Numbered from the stretch's first letter, positions 14,746 through 28,314 are shown. The stretch is DNA of 64,000 nt from Blastocystis sp. Blastoise (GCA_039096225.1 JBBPEB010000023.1:1-64000), one strand, 5' to 3'. Notes: generated by a model not told the origin, from the sequence alone. Translations and numbers: made by a program.

Positions 14746-14770
<25 letters not shown>
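12540..14770 (-). pseudogene. Asn/Ser/Thr-rich pseudogene with in-frame stops and a frameshift
   Basis: Read leftwards from about 14770, one minus-strand frame stays coding-like for about 840 nt but is broken by TAA at 14710-14712, TGA at 14638-14640 and TAA at 14164-14166. The sequence continues across each stop with normal composition, for example SHWNNTLFRRLFM before the second and RKSHSPIPLRSMSPS after it. Further left the coding signal moves to another frame (about 13535-12927, 202 codons, very rich in Asn, Ser, Thr and Ile). A last piece near 12800-12650 includes FICRRTTKYSSLSYYIMFP. No GT-AG pair removes the stops. The original protein was low-complexity with unknown function. Stop-codon readthrough is a less likely alternative, because no intact gene here uses stops as sense. 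Confidence 0.55.
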
Positions 14771-14788
<18 letters not shown>

Positions 14789-17296
14789 ACAAAATAGTAA
14801 TATTTATTTTTTAAGAATTTCTACGAATTCAGTATGGATTTGTTTCATCACTTTATATGCTTTATATCATAAACTATTCTATAACCATAATATTATTATT
14901 TAAAATAGAATCTCATAAATTATTTTTAAATAGAAGAATATAAGTAACTACATTAATAGGAGAATTAATAATAATATTCAAGATGTATTAATTTTTTATG
15001 ACTATATAAAATATATATAAATAATATATAACTATAATAAGAATAAATATAGTAATTATAACTATAATAAGAATATATATATACCTATAGAATAGTTCTT
15101 CTTCCATTTATAATCGATATTTCAATATATATATAAGTTTAGTATATTTAATAATGTTTATATCTTTCTTTTAACACTTCTAAACCATATACAACAATTT
15201 ATTTCTTTTATTCTTAGATAATATTATATATTTTATATTAATCGATATATTTATATATTCACTAATAGATATTTTTTAACATAAAAATAGTTCCAATATT
15301 TTTTATTATTAAAATCAACAATTCAAATATAATATTCAATTAATATATTCAAAAAAATTAATTTCATTTTAAACAATAAAGACCAAATATAGGATATATT
15401 GAATATATATAGGATAACATTCAAATAGCTATTTAATGATTAATATTTGAATTGTTGTCTCTCTCTATATATATATTTCTTATCAGTTCTTCTTTTGGAA
15501 ATATATATATATATATATATATACATTATCAAGGTAGTAAATATATTAAATAGATCAAATGGATCTACAAATGAATAAGATTAATCATCCTCTATATAAT
15601 ATTTATGTACTATATATATTATTATTATTATATATAGTAGATACATATTATACATACAATATATATATATATAATATATTATACAATATATTTATATACA
15701 TCAAGTTATTTGAAACCCTTAAGAAAATAATTCTTGTAAATGGGAGATATGAATTGTTGTAAGTGTAAGAATAATGGCTTGAAGGTTAGAAGATGAAAGG
15801 TAGGGACTTTTAGAAGATAATAATGTATATAAATCTATATATATATATAATATTTGTTGTTCTATAACTTATAAAAAAAGTAATTTAAAAGTATAGAGAT
15901 AAAGATATAGATTCAAAATAGTAGTTGAAAAACTATATATATATACTTGATAAAAATAGAATAAAAAACATAAAGAATAATAAATAGATTATTAAGTGTC
16001 ATGAGTATCTATATAACAAAGAATAGAGAAATATACAAAATATTTTTCATTTATATATATATATAATTCATATGTATACAAAAATTATCATCTTTATAAA
16101 ATGGTATTAATGAGAATATCACATGATTCCATTCATTTAATTCCATAGTATAAATATATTCATAATGGAAAACATACTCACCAACTGTTCTCTATAATAA
16201 TAATATAATAATCTCTCTCTTCCCTGAAACACTTTTTTACAACAATTGTCATAAAAATGTGATAGCTTTGTCAATTTATAACTGTGTAAAATTGTTTTTT
16301 ATTCAACTGTATTAAGTCTGATTTAAATGTCTTTCTGTGATAGTCACAACAAGTATCACAAAATATTTGGAAGACACCTATATTATTTTTTTATATACCT
16401 CATCAAATTTATCTTTTTTATTATTTATTCAAATTTTCTATATTATTCTATTATTCATCTATATTTATACTCTTCATCATAATAAAAACTATTCTCATAA
16501 TCATACTATTTTTATAATAGTTATAAATAATATTAAAATGTTCATTTGGCTACTTTTGTAAATTGTATACTATTCATGAATTCTATACTATTCTCAACTT
16601 ATTCTTGTTTATAAATTATTTTTTATTATATTTAAAAAAATCATTTAGTTTTATTATTAATATTTTATTACATTTGTTCATTTCTTTTAAATAATATTCA
16701 TTCTATACATTTATTTTAATCTTTTTTATATTTAAATTTTTATAATTCAATAGTATAATTTTTTTTTATTTATATATTATATAAATTAATATTAATACAT
16801 ATAGTATTCCTATTATTATAGTTTATAAAAAATATTAAATTTTTAATAAATAAAAGAATAAAAACATTTTTCATTTTATATTATAGATAACTCTATATTG
16901 TTTTAAACTTTCAATAAGTATTGTTTTTAATTATTTAAATAAACAAAATATATTGATGTTTATTATTATCATAGAATTCCTATCCTTCATATATTTTATT
17001 GTTTTTATTCTTATAATTTATATATTATCCTTTGTTATATATCTATTAAATAAACATGTTTATAAAAATTATTTTTAATAAAAAATATATATTTATCTTG
17101 AGAATATTATATAATAATTAATATTAATAAACTTTTAATAGTATGAATGCAGTTAGAAAACAATTAACAAAACTATTTTTTATATTTTAATTATTAAAAT
17201 AATATATATATAATGAAAAACTTTTCTCAATAAAGAAAAGAAAACAATATATATAAAGAGAGAAAATAAAAAAGAAATAGTAATTTATTATTCTTT
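14771..17296. other. AT-rich DNA, no supported gene
   Basis: Mostly (AT)n and A/T homopolymer-rich sequence. Open frames at 15559-15762 and 16337-16561 are dominated by Tyr, Ile and Leu from TAT/ATA repeats and show no motif. The 3' flank of the first TLDc gene begins at the right edge. I see nothing else supportable. Confidence 0.55.
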
Positions 17297-18817
17297 TTAT
17301 GCTCTTCCCCAGACTTCATAATCTTCTACTGTAAAATAATTTTGAGAATTAGTATCATTTGTATTTACAAATAAAGATGATTCTTGAGGAGTATTCACTT
17401 CAGAATAAGAATGTGCATTACAATAAGAATTAGTATTATTATGGCATTGATTAGATATATAGATATCATCACCACATCCAAATATTGGACCATAAGAAGA
17501 ACCACAATATATAGCAGAACCACTAATTATATTATCATATTTAGTAGGAGGAATATTATGTTCATTACTTAAAGTAAATAAAAAATCTTTAGAATGAGAT
17601 TTATAACCACTTGAACTATCCCAACTTTGATCTGTATATCCTCCAAATATATTAATATGATTATTTTTACCTTTATGTTTGATAATAGTAACTGTTTTTC
17701 CTTTATGATCACAATATCTATGGAATTCACTTGCTAAGTAATCATGATCACTTGCTCTATATATAATGATATAATATAATAAAATATAAATATACCTAAA
17801 TAATAATTTCCATTTCTTTTCTTTACCAAGCCAATTCACTAAAGAGACTTCACTAGTAGGATCAACTATATATGAATGAAGAAATGAAACATTAATATTC
17901 CATCCATTCTTTACACTATTTCTTCCTTTATCACCAAATAAACTATACATTTCATTCTCTAATAATTCTTTATTTATAGTCTTTGTTTCTTCTTCAGATA
18001 TATAAATACAATTATATTGAATATATTCATATATATGACTAATATATGTATAATTCATCTTCATAAACATTTCGTTATTCTCTTCATCATAATCTACATA
18101 TCCATAACCATATTCATTAACAATCTTATTCATTAATCCATTCTTCTTTAAGTATTTTTTTAATCTATCATCTTCCTTATCATTTATATATAGAATAACA
18201 TCATCACTTTCTTTATATTGTATCATATTACGATCCATTCTATATATAGTCTTCACTAATTCTTCAGGAATAGGTAAATTACAATATTCAAGCATTTTTA
18301 ATAAATCAATTTGATCACCAAAACTTAACTTATCAACATTAATTGGCTCATTCATTAAAGAAACAATTAATAAAGGAAAAAGTGTTTCATCACCACGATA
18401 ATCTAAAAATATAGTACCATCAACACTTCTTTTATCTTCTTGAGAATACTCATATAAATATGTTCCTACTAAACTATTTGTTATTCTTTTAGGAAGAGAA
18501 TAAACTGGACCATTACTTGTGAATCGAATATAATCAATTCCATTATCATTATTATTCATAGTAGAATCATTTTCATTCAGAAAAGAAGATTCTTGGATAA
18601 TTATACTTGGATCATCACCATTCTTATCCTTCATTCCTTCACAATTTCTAGTTAATCGATTCACTAATTCATTCACTGACTCACCTGAATGAATACAGAA
18701 ACTTATTGACTTACTTAAAATACCAATCAAATCACCAATCAGTCTTTCAAAATGAATTACATCCTTCTGAATATCACCAATCTTATTCGCATCAAATTCT
18801 ACCTTCTCTTTCACCAT
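17297..18817 (-). CDS. BTB/T1-like plus TLDc domain protein (paralogue 1)
   Basis: Two exons (18817-17796 and 17756-17297) give about 493 residues. The middle of the protein (about residues 95-190) resembles a BTB/T1-type module: a short strand and LPKRI segment, a DGTIFLDYRGD turn, then helices with FGDQIDLLKMLEYCNLPIP. The C-terminal 160 residues are a TLDc domain, with WKLLFR followed after the intron by ASDHDYLASEFHRYCDHKG, NIFGGYTDQSW, FLFTLSNEHNIPPTKY and the terminal DYEVWGRA. TLDc domains occur in oxidation-resistance and V-ATPase-associated proteins; the role here is unknown. I chose Met at 18817 over the upstream in-frame Met at 18898 because it aligns with the paralogue's start and drops a Phe/Leu-rich leader. 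It shares strand and architecture with the gene at 26392-28314. Confidence 0.82.
   Translation of the reverse strand: MVKEKVEFDANKIGDIQKDVIHFERLIGDLIGILSKSISFCIHSGESVNELVNRLTRNCEGMKDKNGDDPSIIIQESSFLNENDSTMNNNDNGIDYIRFTSNGPVYSLPKRITNSLVGTYLYEYSQEDKRSVDGTIFLDYRGDETLFPLLIVSLMNEPINVDKLSFGDQIDLLKMLEYCNLPIPEELVKTIYRMDRNMIQYKESDDVILYINDKEDDRLKKYLKKNGLMNKIVNEYGYGYVDYDEENNEMFMKMNYTYISHIYEYIQYNCIYISEEETKTINKELLENEMYSLFGDKGRNSVKNGWNINVSFLHSYIVDPTSEVSLVNWLGKEKKWKLLFRYIYILLYYIIIYRASDHDYLASEFHRYCDHKGKTVTIIKHKGKNNHINIFGGYTDQSWDSSSGYKSHSKDFLFTLSNEHNIPPTKYDNIISGSAIYCGSSYGPIFGCGDDIYISNQCHNNTNSYCNAHSYSEVNTPQESSLFVNTNDTNSQNYFTVEDYEVWGRA
17757..17795 (-). other. 39-nt stop-free intron in TLDc gene 1
   Basis: The intron runs GTATATTT to ATATATAG, is a multiple of three and has no stop. 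Retention would insert 13 residues between WKLLFR and ASDHDY inside the TLDc core. Paralogue 2 has a 157-nt intron at exactly the same codon junction, which confirms that this segment is an intron. Confidence 0.85.
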
Positions 18818-21403
18818 TCTTAACAATAAAAGAAATAAAAGAAAAATGAAAACTTTAAAAAACTCTTTTTCTATCAAGCAAAGGAAAGAATTGCTCAAAA
18901 GTTATAGTTTTTTCTACGTTAAAGAATGACGAACTCATTTTTCTTATGTTTATTTGTTATTTTACACTTCTCTTTTTTAATCAATTTTTGTGTCAGTATT
19001 TTACATATTCATATACAATTCATTTTTATATATTTTATTTTAGTTAGTATTTCATAAATATTGTTTATTTTATATTATTTATATTTCTTTTATTCAATCA
19101 AATCAATATGGATTCATTGATTCAGTTATAAACATACATAAAACACTTTTTATTGATTATTTGGTTATGTAGAATAGTTTAGTTTTCAATTCTGACTTTC
19201 ATTTTGAATTTATGAAGATATGATCTACTCATAATTAATTAAATAAGAAAATATATTCAATAACGAAGAGAAATGGTGATTTACTATGGATTATAAGGAT
19301 ATTTCATATTGTAAGCACTTTTTTCTAAGTATTTATCATCATTATTCACGAATAGGAAGCAATTAATTTAATTTTGAGGATCGAAAAAAATCGATATTAA
19401 ACACACTCATTCATAATCAATCATTGTTGTTAATTCATTTGACTCATGAAGTCCACTATTCATCATTTTCATTTGATATTTTGATAGTTTCTGACAATTC
19501 TAATCATTAAAGAAGATAATTCACAGTAATAAAGCTAAAAGATAATATTAACCATCTTCATAAACATTTTAATACACTGTAAATTCAATTAAAAGCACTT
19601 ATTCTTCATTTAAACTTTGATTATCGAAAATAAATTACAACATAAATCTAATTCTATAACATAAATAATCTAGCGTATGTTTATAATACTAACACGCATA
19701 TTCCCATATGTTTATACTTTAAAATAAGATCAAAATAACTCAAAATGATAAGCAATTTGAAATATTTTTATTATTTTCATTTTTTACCTTAATATTTGAT
19801 AATAATCGCAAATATTTTGATAAATCTCTTTTTCATCAATTCACGACTATTCTCATTTTATCACTTTCATTTGATAATTAATCGTGATTTCTAAAGATAA
19901 TTTATTTTTATTAAATTACTTTATTACACATTTATTATTCGTTATTAGTGATAATTATTCTATTAAAATGCTTTAAATAATGATGATTTATAAGGACTTG
20001 TTAAAATAACTTAAAATAACAACAAAATGATGATTCTTTGTTCAATTAGCTATAATAAGAAGTCCATTGTTGTTTAATTATTAAAAAGAATGTCCTGAAT
20101 ATTATAAACCAATATAAATTACCTCTAAATATCTTCTTTTATTTACATTTTAGTTTCAAATTTTCTTTATATGATTTATTTGAGCATCAATTCATATTCA
20201 ATATTATTCAAATCTTTATAATTCACATGAATTACTGATCTAAATAATGATTATGGAATTTCTTTAGATAATCATTCCAATTATATCCTAAATTTGATTT
20301 TATTATATATCTATTATATTCACAATATCATTTTCTATTCATTCAATATTATTTTGTTTTCTTCAATTTCAATATCCTTCTAGTTATTTCAAAAATCATT
20401 ATTTTCTTACTATTACATCTTCTTAGAATTCTTCACATAAAATATTTTATGTTCCTTATAATCACTAAGAAGATTAGTCAACTATCTCAATCCAAATAGC
20501 TATTACAATTATTTTTTTACTATTTTCAGCAACACATTATTCTCAATGGTATTTAACTTTATTTATCATCATCATCAATACATTCAACATAATTAATTCA
20601 TAACTTATACTATTTCATTTTCTTATTCAATAAATATCAATTATATAATAAATAATAATATTGTTTACTATTTAAATAAATACAATTCAGATACTCACAG
20701 TTCAAATATATATTTATCTCCATTATTATTAAAAAACTACTTATACATAAATACTAGTCCTACTTACTCGATAGTTAAATATATATTAATTCTATAATGA
20801 CTAAATAATCTACTATTAACATATTATATCATATTTCATCGATTATATACTAAAAACTATTTTCTATTCTTAATACTATACATAAAATACAATTCAATAA
20901 TCTATATAATAAATAAAATGTCTTAGTTCTTTACCATTTACTTTAAAACTACTTTTATAAACCCTATACAAACTTTTAATAATTACATAATAGAAAACAT
21001 ATTAAATATTTCTTTTATAACAATTATTGCTTATTCTTTCAAATTATTGGAAAAAAGTCTCAAAAATCATTTTTAATTCTTGATATAAAAAAACATAAAG
21101 CATTCATATTTACCAATACTTTATGATATTATTATAATAATAATGAATCATTAGAAATATTCATTATTTTCAATGAATACTTAATAAACAAATATAATCA
21201 TAAATTCATAATAAATAATAATAGCACATATATTTATATACACTAAATGCAAAAACAATAGCTAACATAAATATTGATTACTATCATTCCATTTTTTTCA
21301 AATTAAACAATAATTTATATATAATCAATAGAAACTTAAATAAATATAAACCAAATAAATATATAATACATATAGTAACACAATATATATATATAGAAAT
21401 AAC
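18818..21403. other. Intergenic AT-rich DNA
   Basis: No sustained open frame and no family motif on either strand. It lies between the start of TLDc gene 1 and the 3' end of the LRR-like gene, so it should hold the TLDc gene 1 promoter near 18820-19100. No specific site was identified. Confidence 0.55.
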
Positions 21404-24400
21404 TTAATTTATTGTTCTGAATTCATACTTTATTTGATTTTTTTGAATAAATAATGAATCATTTAATTGTTTTTTATAAATATTAATTTGTTTATAAATA
21501 TAATAATCTATATAATTAAGCATGATATCATTTATAATATATATACCTATATAAATCATGATTTTTTTCAATTTAGGAATTTTTCCAGTAGTTATAAAAT
21601 TAATAAGTTTTTCTAATTGGTTCTCATAATAAATATCTAAAAAAAAGATTATATTTAAAAATATTTCTATATACATATATATACATATTATTAAATTTCT
21701 TAAATATTTAGTTTTGTTTTCATTTATACAATCACATAATGCTTCTATTTCATATTTATTCATCGTTTCATCTTTATAAATAAATATATATGTATTAGTT
21801 ATATATATACCTTCTGTACATATAATTGTATCCATAAGTGAATGAGTATCCTGTTTACATCGAAGAATAGAAGTATTAGGATCATAAATATACTCATAAG
21901 AAGAACCACCTATAGAATTAATGATATTAATAAATATATATTGATCATTTATATTGACATACCTCTCAATTGAATACTAGTTGATAAAGGAAAATTACTA
22001 TGATTAATATATGTGCATAAGTTTCGAATAAAAACATTATGCCAATCTTTAGTATAATATTTTTCTATAAATATACATAATATTTAACAAAAATATTATA
22101 TAATACAAAAATCAAACACAAGGATTCATAATAAATATATATACTAAATTTGATAGATTTTAATTTAGGAAAATTATTTGTAGTATATAGTTTATAAAAG
22201 TGTTCATCTGTTATATCATCATTTGCTAGAATAATATTTATGAAAGAAAATGAAATAGATATATAATATACTATTATTAAAATATATACATACATAAATA
22301 TAATTCAGTTGAATTACGGAAATAACCTTTGCGTATTAATCGATTTATAACAGTCATAGAGCAATCTAATAAAAATATAAAAATTAATTACTTAATTATT
22401 AGAATCCATAAAAATATAGTTATATATATATCAATAATAAATACCATCTATTGTTACAATAGAAGCTTTTGGAATTATGTTTGCCATTATGTTTTCGAAT
22501 ACTGTTAAATATTCAGAAGATGAGTCTTTCTGGATACAACTTACTATATATATTCATACATTTAATAATACAATATACAATTAATCGTTAGTTCACCAAT
22601 AAAGTTAATTCTACTAGCATTAAAAAAACTTGATATCCATGTTAAATATTCTAAACTTATATTTTCTTCAACTATAATCATTATACAAAATATAATAATA
22701 ATATATAGATAATAAAGAGTATACATGAAATATTTAATTCATTCAAATGTTGTAATACACTACTCTTTAAAAATATTTCTAAAGAATTTCTCCCATTATC
22801 TTCCATATTATCTATAAGTATTAATATTATATATTAAATATTTATAAAGATAAATACTTTTGAATATAATATCTAAACAATTAATAATATGCTTATAATT
22901 TTCAAAACAATCTAGCTTTTTTATCTTTTTAGAATTAGAAGCATCAACTTTAGAGTATATGAATATATATATATAATATATATCAAATAAAAGATATATT
23001 AAATATAAATAAAAAATATATTTGATACTATAAATCTTATATATAGAAATTAGATCTTTCTCTAATAATTCCTTTAAGTGTGGCAAATTATAAAACAAAA
23101 TGTCTATATAAAAAAAACAAAGAAATATTATTATATAGAGAGTGTGATTATTCACCACATATATACCATCCATGTATGTAGAAACTCCATCAATATGAAT
23201 TAAATGAGTATAAAGTATGTTATCTAAAAGATTAGTTATTTCTTCTTTATGATTGTCTTCAATTTTTAATATTGTAATAGTATCAATTATAGACATTAAA
23301 TCCATAGGAAACAGGTAATCAAAATTACTAGTAGCTAGGATAAAAAAATAGAATATTTATTAATATAAAAACTTACTTATTTCAGTATCGTAATTTATAA
23401 TATGTAATTTGGGGAAACATTTTTTCTTTATTGAAGATAATGAGAAAGATTCTATATATATAATATAGACTTTATATAATAAATTTCTATACCATCATCA
23501 TAGATGAGTTCAGTAACATTTGAAAACACATGAGTTGTCATTATTTTGTTAAATAAATTCACATCAATTATATCAGCTAACTCTTTAACTATATTAAAGA
23601 ATAATATATAATAATATTATTGGCAATAATAATTAGAAATAAATACTCCACTGAAAACTTATTTTCTTTAAAGAATCAAAGACACCTTCTAAAAATTTTA
23701 TAATAATCATAGGCTCGTATTTTGAATTGGAAACAACTAGTTTTTCCTATTAATCTTATAATGTATATATTTACATGCATTAAACTCAATTTCTGAACAA
23801 GAAAAATATGAATAAAGTTGTAATAATTTAGATATGCCCCATTCTGAAGATATTGTAGCAATACTATTTGATATATTTATATAAGAACATATTAATGATA
23901 TCATAAATTATATATATGAATATACCACATTTTTTTTTTGTTTTTATGATCTATATATAAGGATTATTAACAAAAGGTTTTATTCTATATATATAAATAT
24001 GTACGATCAAATATAATTCTAACAATATCTTGAAATATATTATTACTAATTATTTCACTATTTTCAACTTCTGAATAATCATTTGTATATATAGCTTCAA
24101 TAATTGCATTTTTAAATAATTTAGGTAGTATATTCTTTTCTTTTCTTTTATTATAAGAATCAATCAAATCATGTGAATAATAAATAGTATTGGCATTTAA
24201 AGAAGAGATTTTATTATATTCATTCATTTCCGATTTGGTGTAATACTCATATTCTTCAGGATTCTTTGTTTCATAGGCATTACTATAGAATAGGCGAACA
24301 TATTCCATTATATATTCATCACTGTTTGGATTTAATAATTGATCACCTTTCTTATAATCTGAAGTCACTATATATATAATATAAAACGTATATATATAAT

Positions 24401-25256
24401 ATAAAACGTATATATATAATATAAAACGTATATATATAATATATAACGTATATACATAATATAAATCGTATATATATATAATATTAATCGTATATATATA
24501 ATATAAAACGTATATATATAATATAAACGTATATATATAATATAAAACATATATTTATATACCAAGAACATATAACTCTTCTAATGAAGGAAATATATCT
24601 TGAATATTTGATGGACATATATATTCTAATGGAATATTCGATGAATATGGATCTATATTATTATTAATAGTTTAGCAATATATATATATATATATTTACA
24701 TTCAATTTCCATTTTAGTAACATTCATCATTTTAATAAGTAATGAATAATAAAATAATTCATTTTTTCTTTTTGGTGTAAATAAGCCTATATATATAAAT
24801 TGTAAATTATAATACAAACTTACCTTTTATACCTATTCTTTTCCATTTTGAATTAAATAATTCAATAGAAATGTCATCCAACAAGTTATTGTGTTCATAA
24901 CCTATAAATATCTCATAATCATTTTCTTTCAAATAATCAATAAATAATTCTTTAATATGTAATAATAAACATTTTTGAGTTTTTTTATCAAGTGTAACAG
25001 AATACTCAATAAGCGTTCTATATATATCATAAGTTTCTCGTAGATTTAAAGAAGAAATATTTTTATTTTTATCATTAAACAAAGAAATAACTTTATTCAT
25101 ACTCAATGAAGGTATATCTATATAATAGCTACCATCCTCATATTTATTAGAGTGTTTAATGATATCATAAAAGGGGAATTCATGATATTTCTCCAGAAAT
25201 TCTCTTGAAATCCATAATTGCGTTTCATCTTGAAATGTAAATAAATCTAAAAGCAT
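21404..25256 (-). CDS. BTB/T1-like N-terminus plus leucine-rich-repeat-like solenoid protein
   Basis: A gene of 15 or more exons. Exon 1 (25256 to about 24826) has a segment (LWISREFLEKY, then DGSYYIDIPSLSMNKVISLF) resembling the BTB/T1 module of the neighbouring TLDc genes. Later exons encode diverged leucine-rich-repeat-like units, many with an F/IPKLK-I ending: KCFPKLHIINYD, NNFPKLKSIKFS, GKIPKLKKI. Many introns fall soon after such an ending. Well-supported introns include 24368-24562, GTAAGT...CTAG near 23390-23332 and 21508-21546; the gene ends at TAA 21404-21406. Joins around 24000-23600 are uncertain: one needs a 54-nt intron and another leaves the phase unresolved. It may therefore be partly decayed. 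An alternative upstream Met at 25320 would need a splice that is out of phase. Function unknown; the solenoid suggests protein binding. Confidence 0.55.
24368..24562. repeat. Intronic tandem repeat of about 20 bp
   Basis: Eight to nine copies of a unit close to ACGTATATATATAATATAAA fill this intron of the LRR-like gene. The CG step in each unit marks the period, which drifts between 18 and 22 bp. The intron is flanked by VLG|GTATAT and ATATAG|TGACTTC, and removing it restores the frame (ELYVL then VTSDYKKGD). Confidence 0.8.
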
Positions 25257-26391
25257 ATAAATTGTTTTAATTATATTCAGTTACATTATTTTCTGTTAAT
25301 AAAGACTTATTCTCTGACATCACTCAAATTAAACTATAACGATAACATAATCATCAAATATTATGCTTAAGAAATACATTTTTATAGAATATATCAAATA
25401 AATACTTAAAAAAACGATATATTATTGTATAAAAACAATGAATCAATGTAAAAAAGAAAAATAAAACCTGGAAATCTTTTTAGAAACATTTTCTTGAAAA
25501 TAAATAAAATTTGACGTTTATTAATACAAATATTCATGTTTTTTTTCAGTCATTTTCAGATACTTTTCTTTGAATTCATCAACAAATGAATTATTCACTT
25601 TTTAAATCTATTATAAAGTATACTCTCGAATAGTAATTCAATATATATTCATATTAAAGTTCTGAATATATTTTTATTCAAGAATGCCAAAAGCACCACT
25701 AATTTCTTCCATCATACTATTAGAATGGACTCTATACTTTTCTTTGCTATAGCAGATATATGTAAAAACATTTATAGTATATAATTGAACCTTTTTTTCC
25801 AAGAGATACACTTCTTAAGCATACAATTTTCATGAATTCTAATATATATATCCTTTAATATTATTATTTATTATATTATATATATTCCATAAATACTTAT
25901 AAATATATATCTATTTTACTGCATATAATGAATTCAATTTTTTTGATATAAACAGTTTTTATATAGAATAATATATATTATTTAATATATAATGAGTTTT
26001 ATTATTTTTTTATTATTAAAGAAAACATAAAACTATCTATTACGTGATATATTATATCTAATTTATTCAAATAATATTTCTATAATAAAAAATATCAATT
26101 ATAATATGTATTAGACTGTTTTCAATGAATTAACGAATTGTAAAATCATTCATATATTAATGTTTTGCTTATAAAAATTATTTTCAATAATTTATCATTA
26201 GAATTCATTATTAAATGTAAATATTAATATAATCTATAACTCATTATCATTAATATATATATAAGAATTTATCACAAAACAATATAACTAATTAATTATA
26301 TTGAAAAAAAGCAGCAAACATATATAAATAAACAAATAAAATACAATTCATGATATATATATAATATATATATAAAAAAACAATATATAAT
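25257..26391. other. Intergenic AT-rich DNA
   Basis: Separates the LRR-like gene (start 25256) from the 3' end of TLDc gene 2 on the same strand. I see no open frame or motif beyond a possible upstream Met codon at 25320 for the LRR-like gene. Confidence 0.5.
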
Positions 26392-28314
26392 TTATATTCT
26401 TCCCCAGACTTCATAATCTTCAACAATAAATTCATTTTTCTTTGTAGAGTCACTTGTATTCACAAATAAAGAGCTATTTGGAGTAGTATTAACTTGATCA
26501 AAAGATTCTGCATAACAGAAAGAAGTATTATTATTATGACATTTATCTGATATACATAAGTCTCTACCTCCTCCAAATACAGGACCAAAGGAGGCATCAC
26601 AATATATACCACAATCTTTATCACTATTTGTATAATCATATTTAGTAGGAGGAATATTATGTTCATTACTTAATGTAAATAGAAACTCTTTAGAATAAGA
26701 TTTCCAACCATTAAAAACTAAAAATATATGTAATATATTTATAATAAAAATATATTTATAATAAAAATATATTTATAATTTTATATATATTATAATTAAA
26801 TATATAATTAAAATTAAATATATATAATAATTAAATATATATAATTAAAATTAAATATATATAATTAAAATTAAATATATATAATAATAATTAAATATAT
26901 GATAATAATAAAATATATATATATATATATACACCAGTCATCATTGCATTTCCAGTTTTGATCTGTATATCCTCCAAAAATATTAACATGATTATTATGA
27001 CCTATATGTTTAATAAGAACAATTGTTTCTCCTTTATTATCGCAATATTTATGGAAATCTCTTGATAAATAATTATGTTCACTTGCTCTATATATAATAA
27101 TATATATATAGAATAATTCAAAATCAACTATTATGAAAAAATACTAATAATATATATTTAAATAAAAAATCACAATAAATAATAATAAACAATATATAAA
27201 AATTAATAATTCACAATAAATAATAATAAACAACATATATATACCTAAATAATAGTTTCCATTTCTTATCTTTATTATTTTTTCTATTAAATATATTCTT
27301 TAATGAATTTTGTTTGATCATATCAATCCAATTCACAAGAGGTGCTTCCATTTCTTTGTTGATAATTATTTGAGAACCTGAGAAATACTTCAACGGTATA
27401 ATTCCTTCTTTAACTGCTTGTTTTCCTATTTCTCCAAATATACTATACATTTCATATTCAAATGTTGTTTTATTTATATTGATAATCTTATCTTGTTCTA
27501 CATTTATATAACCATATTTCATATAGAAATATATATAATCTATATATTGATAATTCTTATCAACAAATAAACTATTATCAATGGGATTATAATATACATA
27601 TCCACTATAACAATTCTTTATATAATTTTCCCATAAATGTTCTTTCTTTAAATAATTAGTAATTATCGTATCTTCTTTTCCATTAAGAATCAAAGTAACT
27701 GGATCACCGGACTCAAACAGTTTCTTCTTATTGTCTTTTCTTTCTCTACAATCTAATAGTTCTATAGGAATAGGAATTCCACAAAATTCAAATAATTCTA
27801 ATAAATCTAATTGTTCTTCATATTGAAATTGATAAAAATCAACCTTTTCACCATTTAAATAATCTAATAAATAATATGCACAAGCATCATTTCCTTCATA
27901 ACCAAGAAATATAGTTCCGTCATTTGTTCTACATTCTTGAACACAAGATTCATCAACATAGGAACCTTTTATTTGATCTAATGCTTTCTTAGATATCTTA
28001 AAAACAGGACCATTATTTGTAAAACGTATTAGATCAACATCCTTTTTATTCTTAGCATTCCATAATGTAGATTCTGCATTGGAATCATCTTTTGGAGAAG
28101 AATCCATTGGTGAATAAAAAGGCTTTTTGTTTGTAGTATTATCTTCATTTGGATTGTTCATATAATTTCGAACAATTCTTTCAAAGTGATTTCCTAGAGT
28201 TAACACAGACGTGAACACATTCATCACATTTTTCACCAATTCTTCGTAAACCAGTATATCTTCTTTCAATCCTTCAGACAGATTGGCATCAGAGGTAGGG
28301 TTTTGTATAACCAT
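26392..28314 (-). CDS. BTB/T1-like plus TLDc domain protein (paralogue 2)
   Basis: Three exons (28314-27245, 27087-26933, 26717-26392) give about 516 residues. The architecture matches the gene at 17297-18817: a helical N-terminus, a BTB/T1-like module (VFKISKKALDQIKGSYV, NDGTIFLGYEGNDA, YEEQLDLLELFEFCGIPIP) and a C-terminal TLDc domain (WKLLFR, ASEHNYLSRDFHKYC, NIFGGYTDQNW, FLFTLSNEHNIPPTKYD, ending DYEVWGRI). The first intron sits at the same position as in paralogue 1; the second (215 nt, filled with TTAAATATATAA-type repeats) is unique to this copy. The two genes are probably an old tandem duplication, now separated by the LRR-like gene. Molecular function unknown. Confidence 0.83.

Noticed and set aside
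24368-24571. 67-residue Tyr/Ile-rich open frame at 24368-24571
   Set aside because: It is an intronic tandem repeat with clear splice ends.
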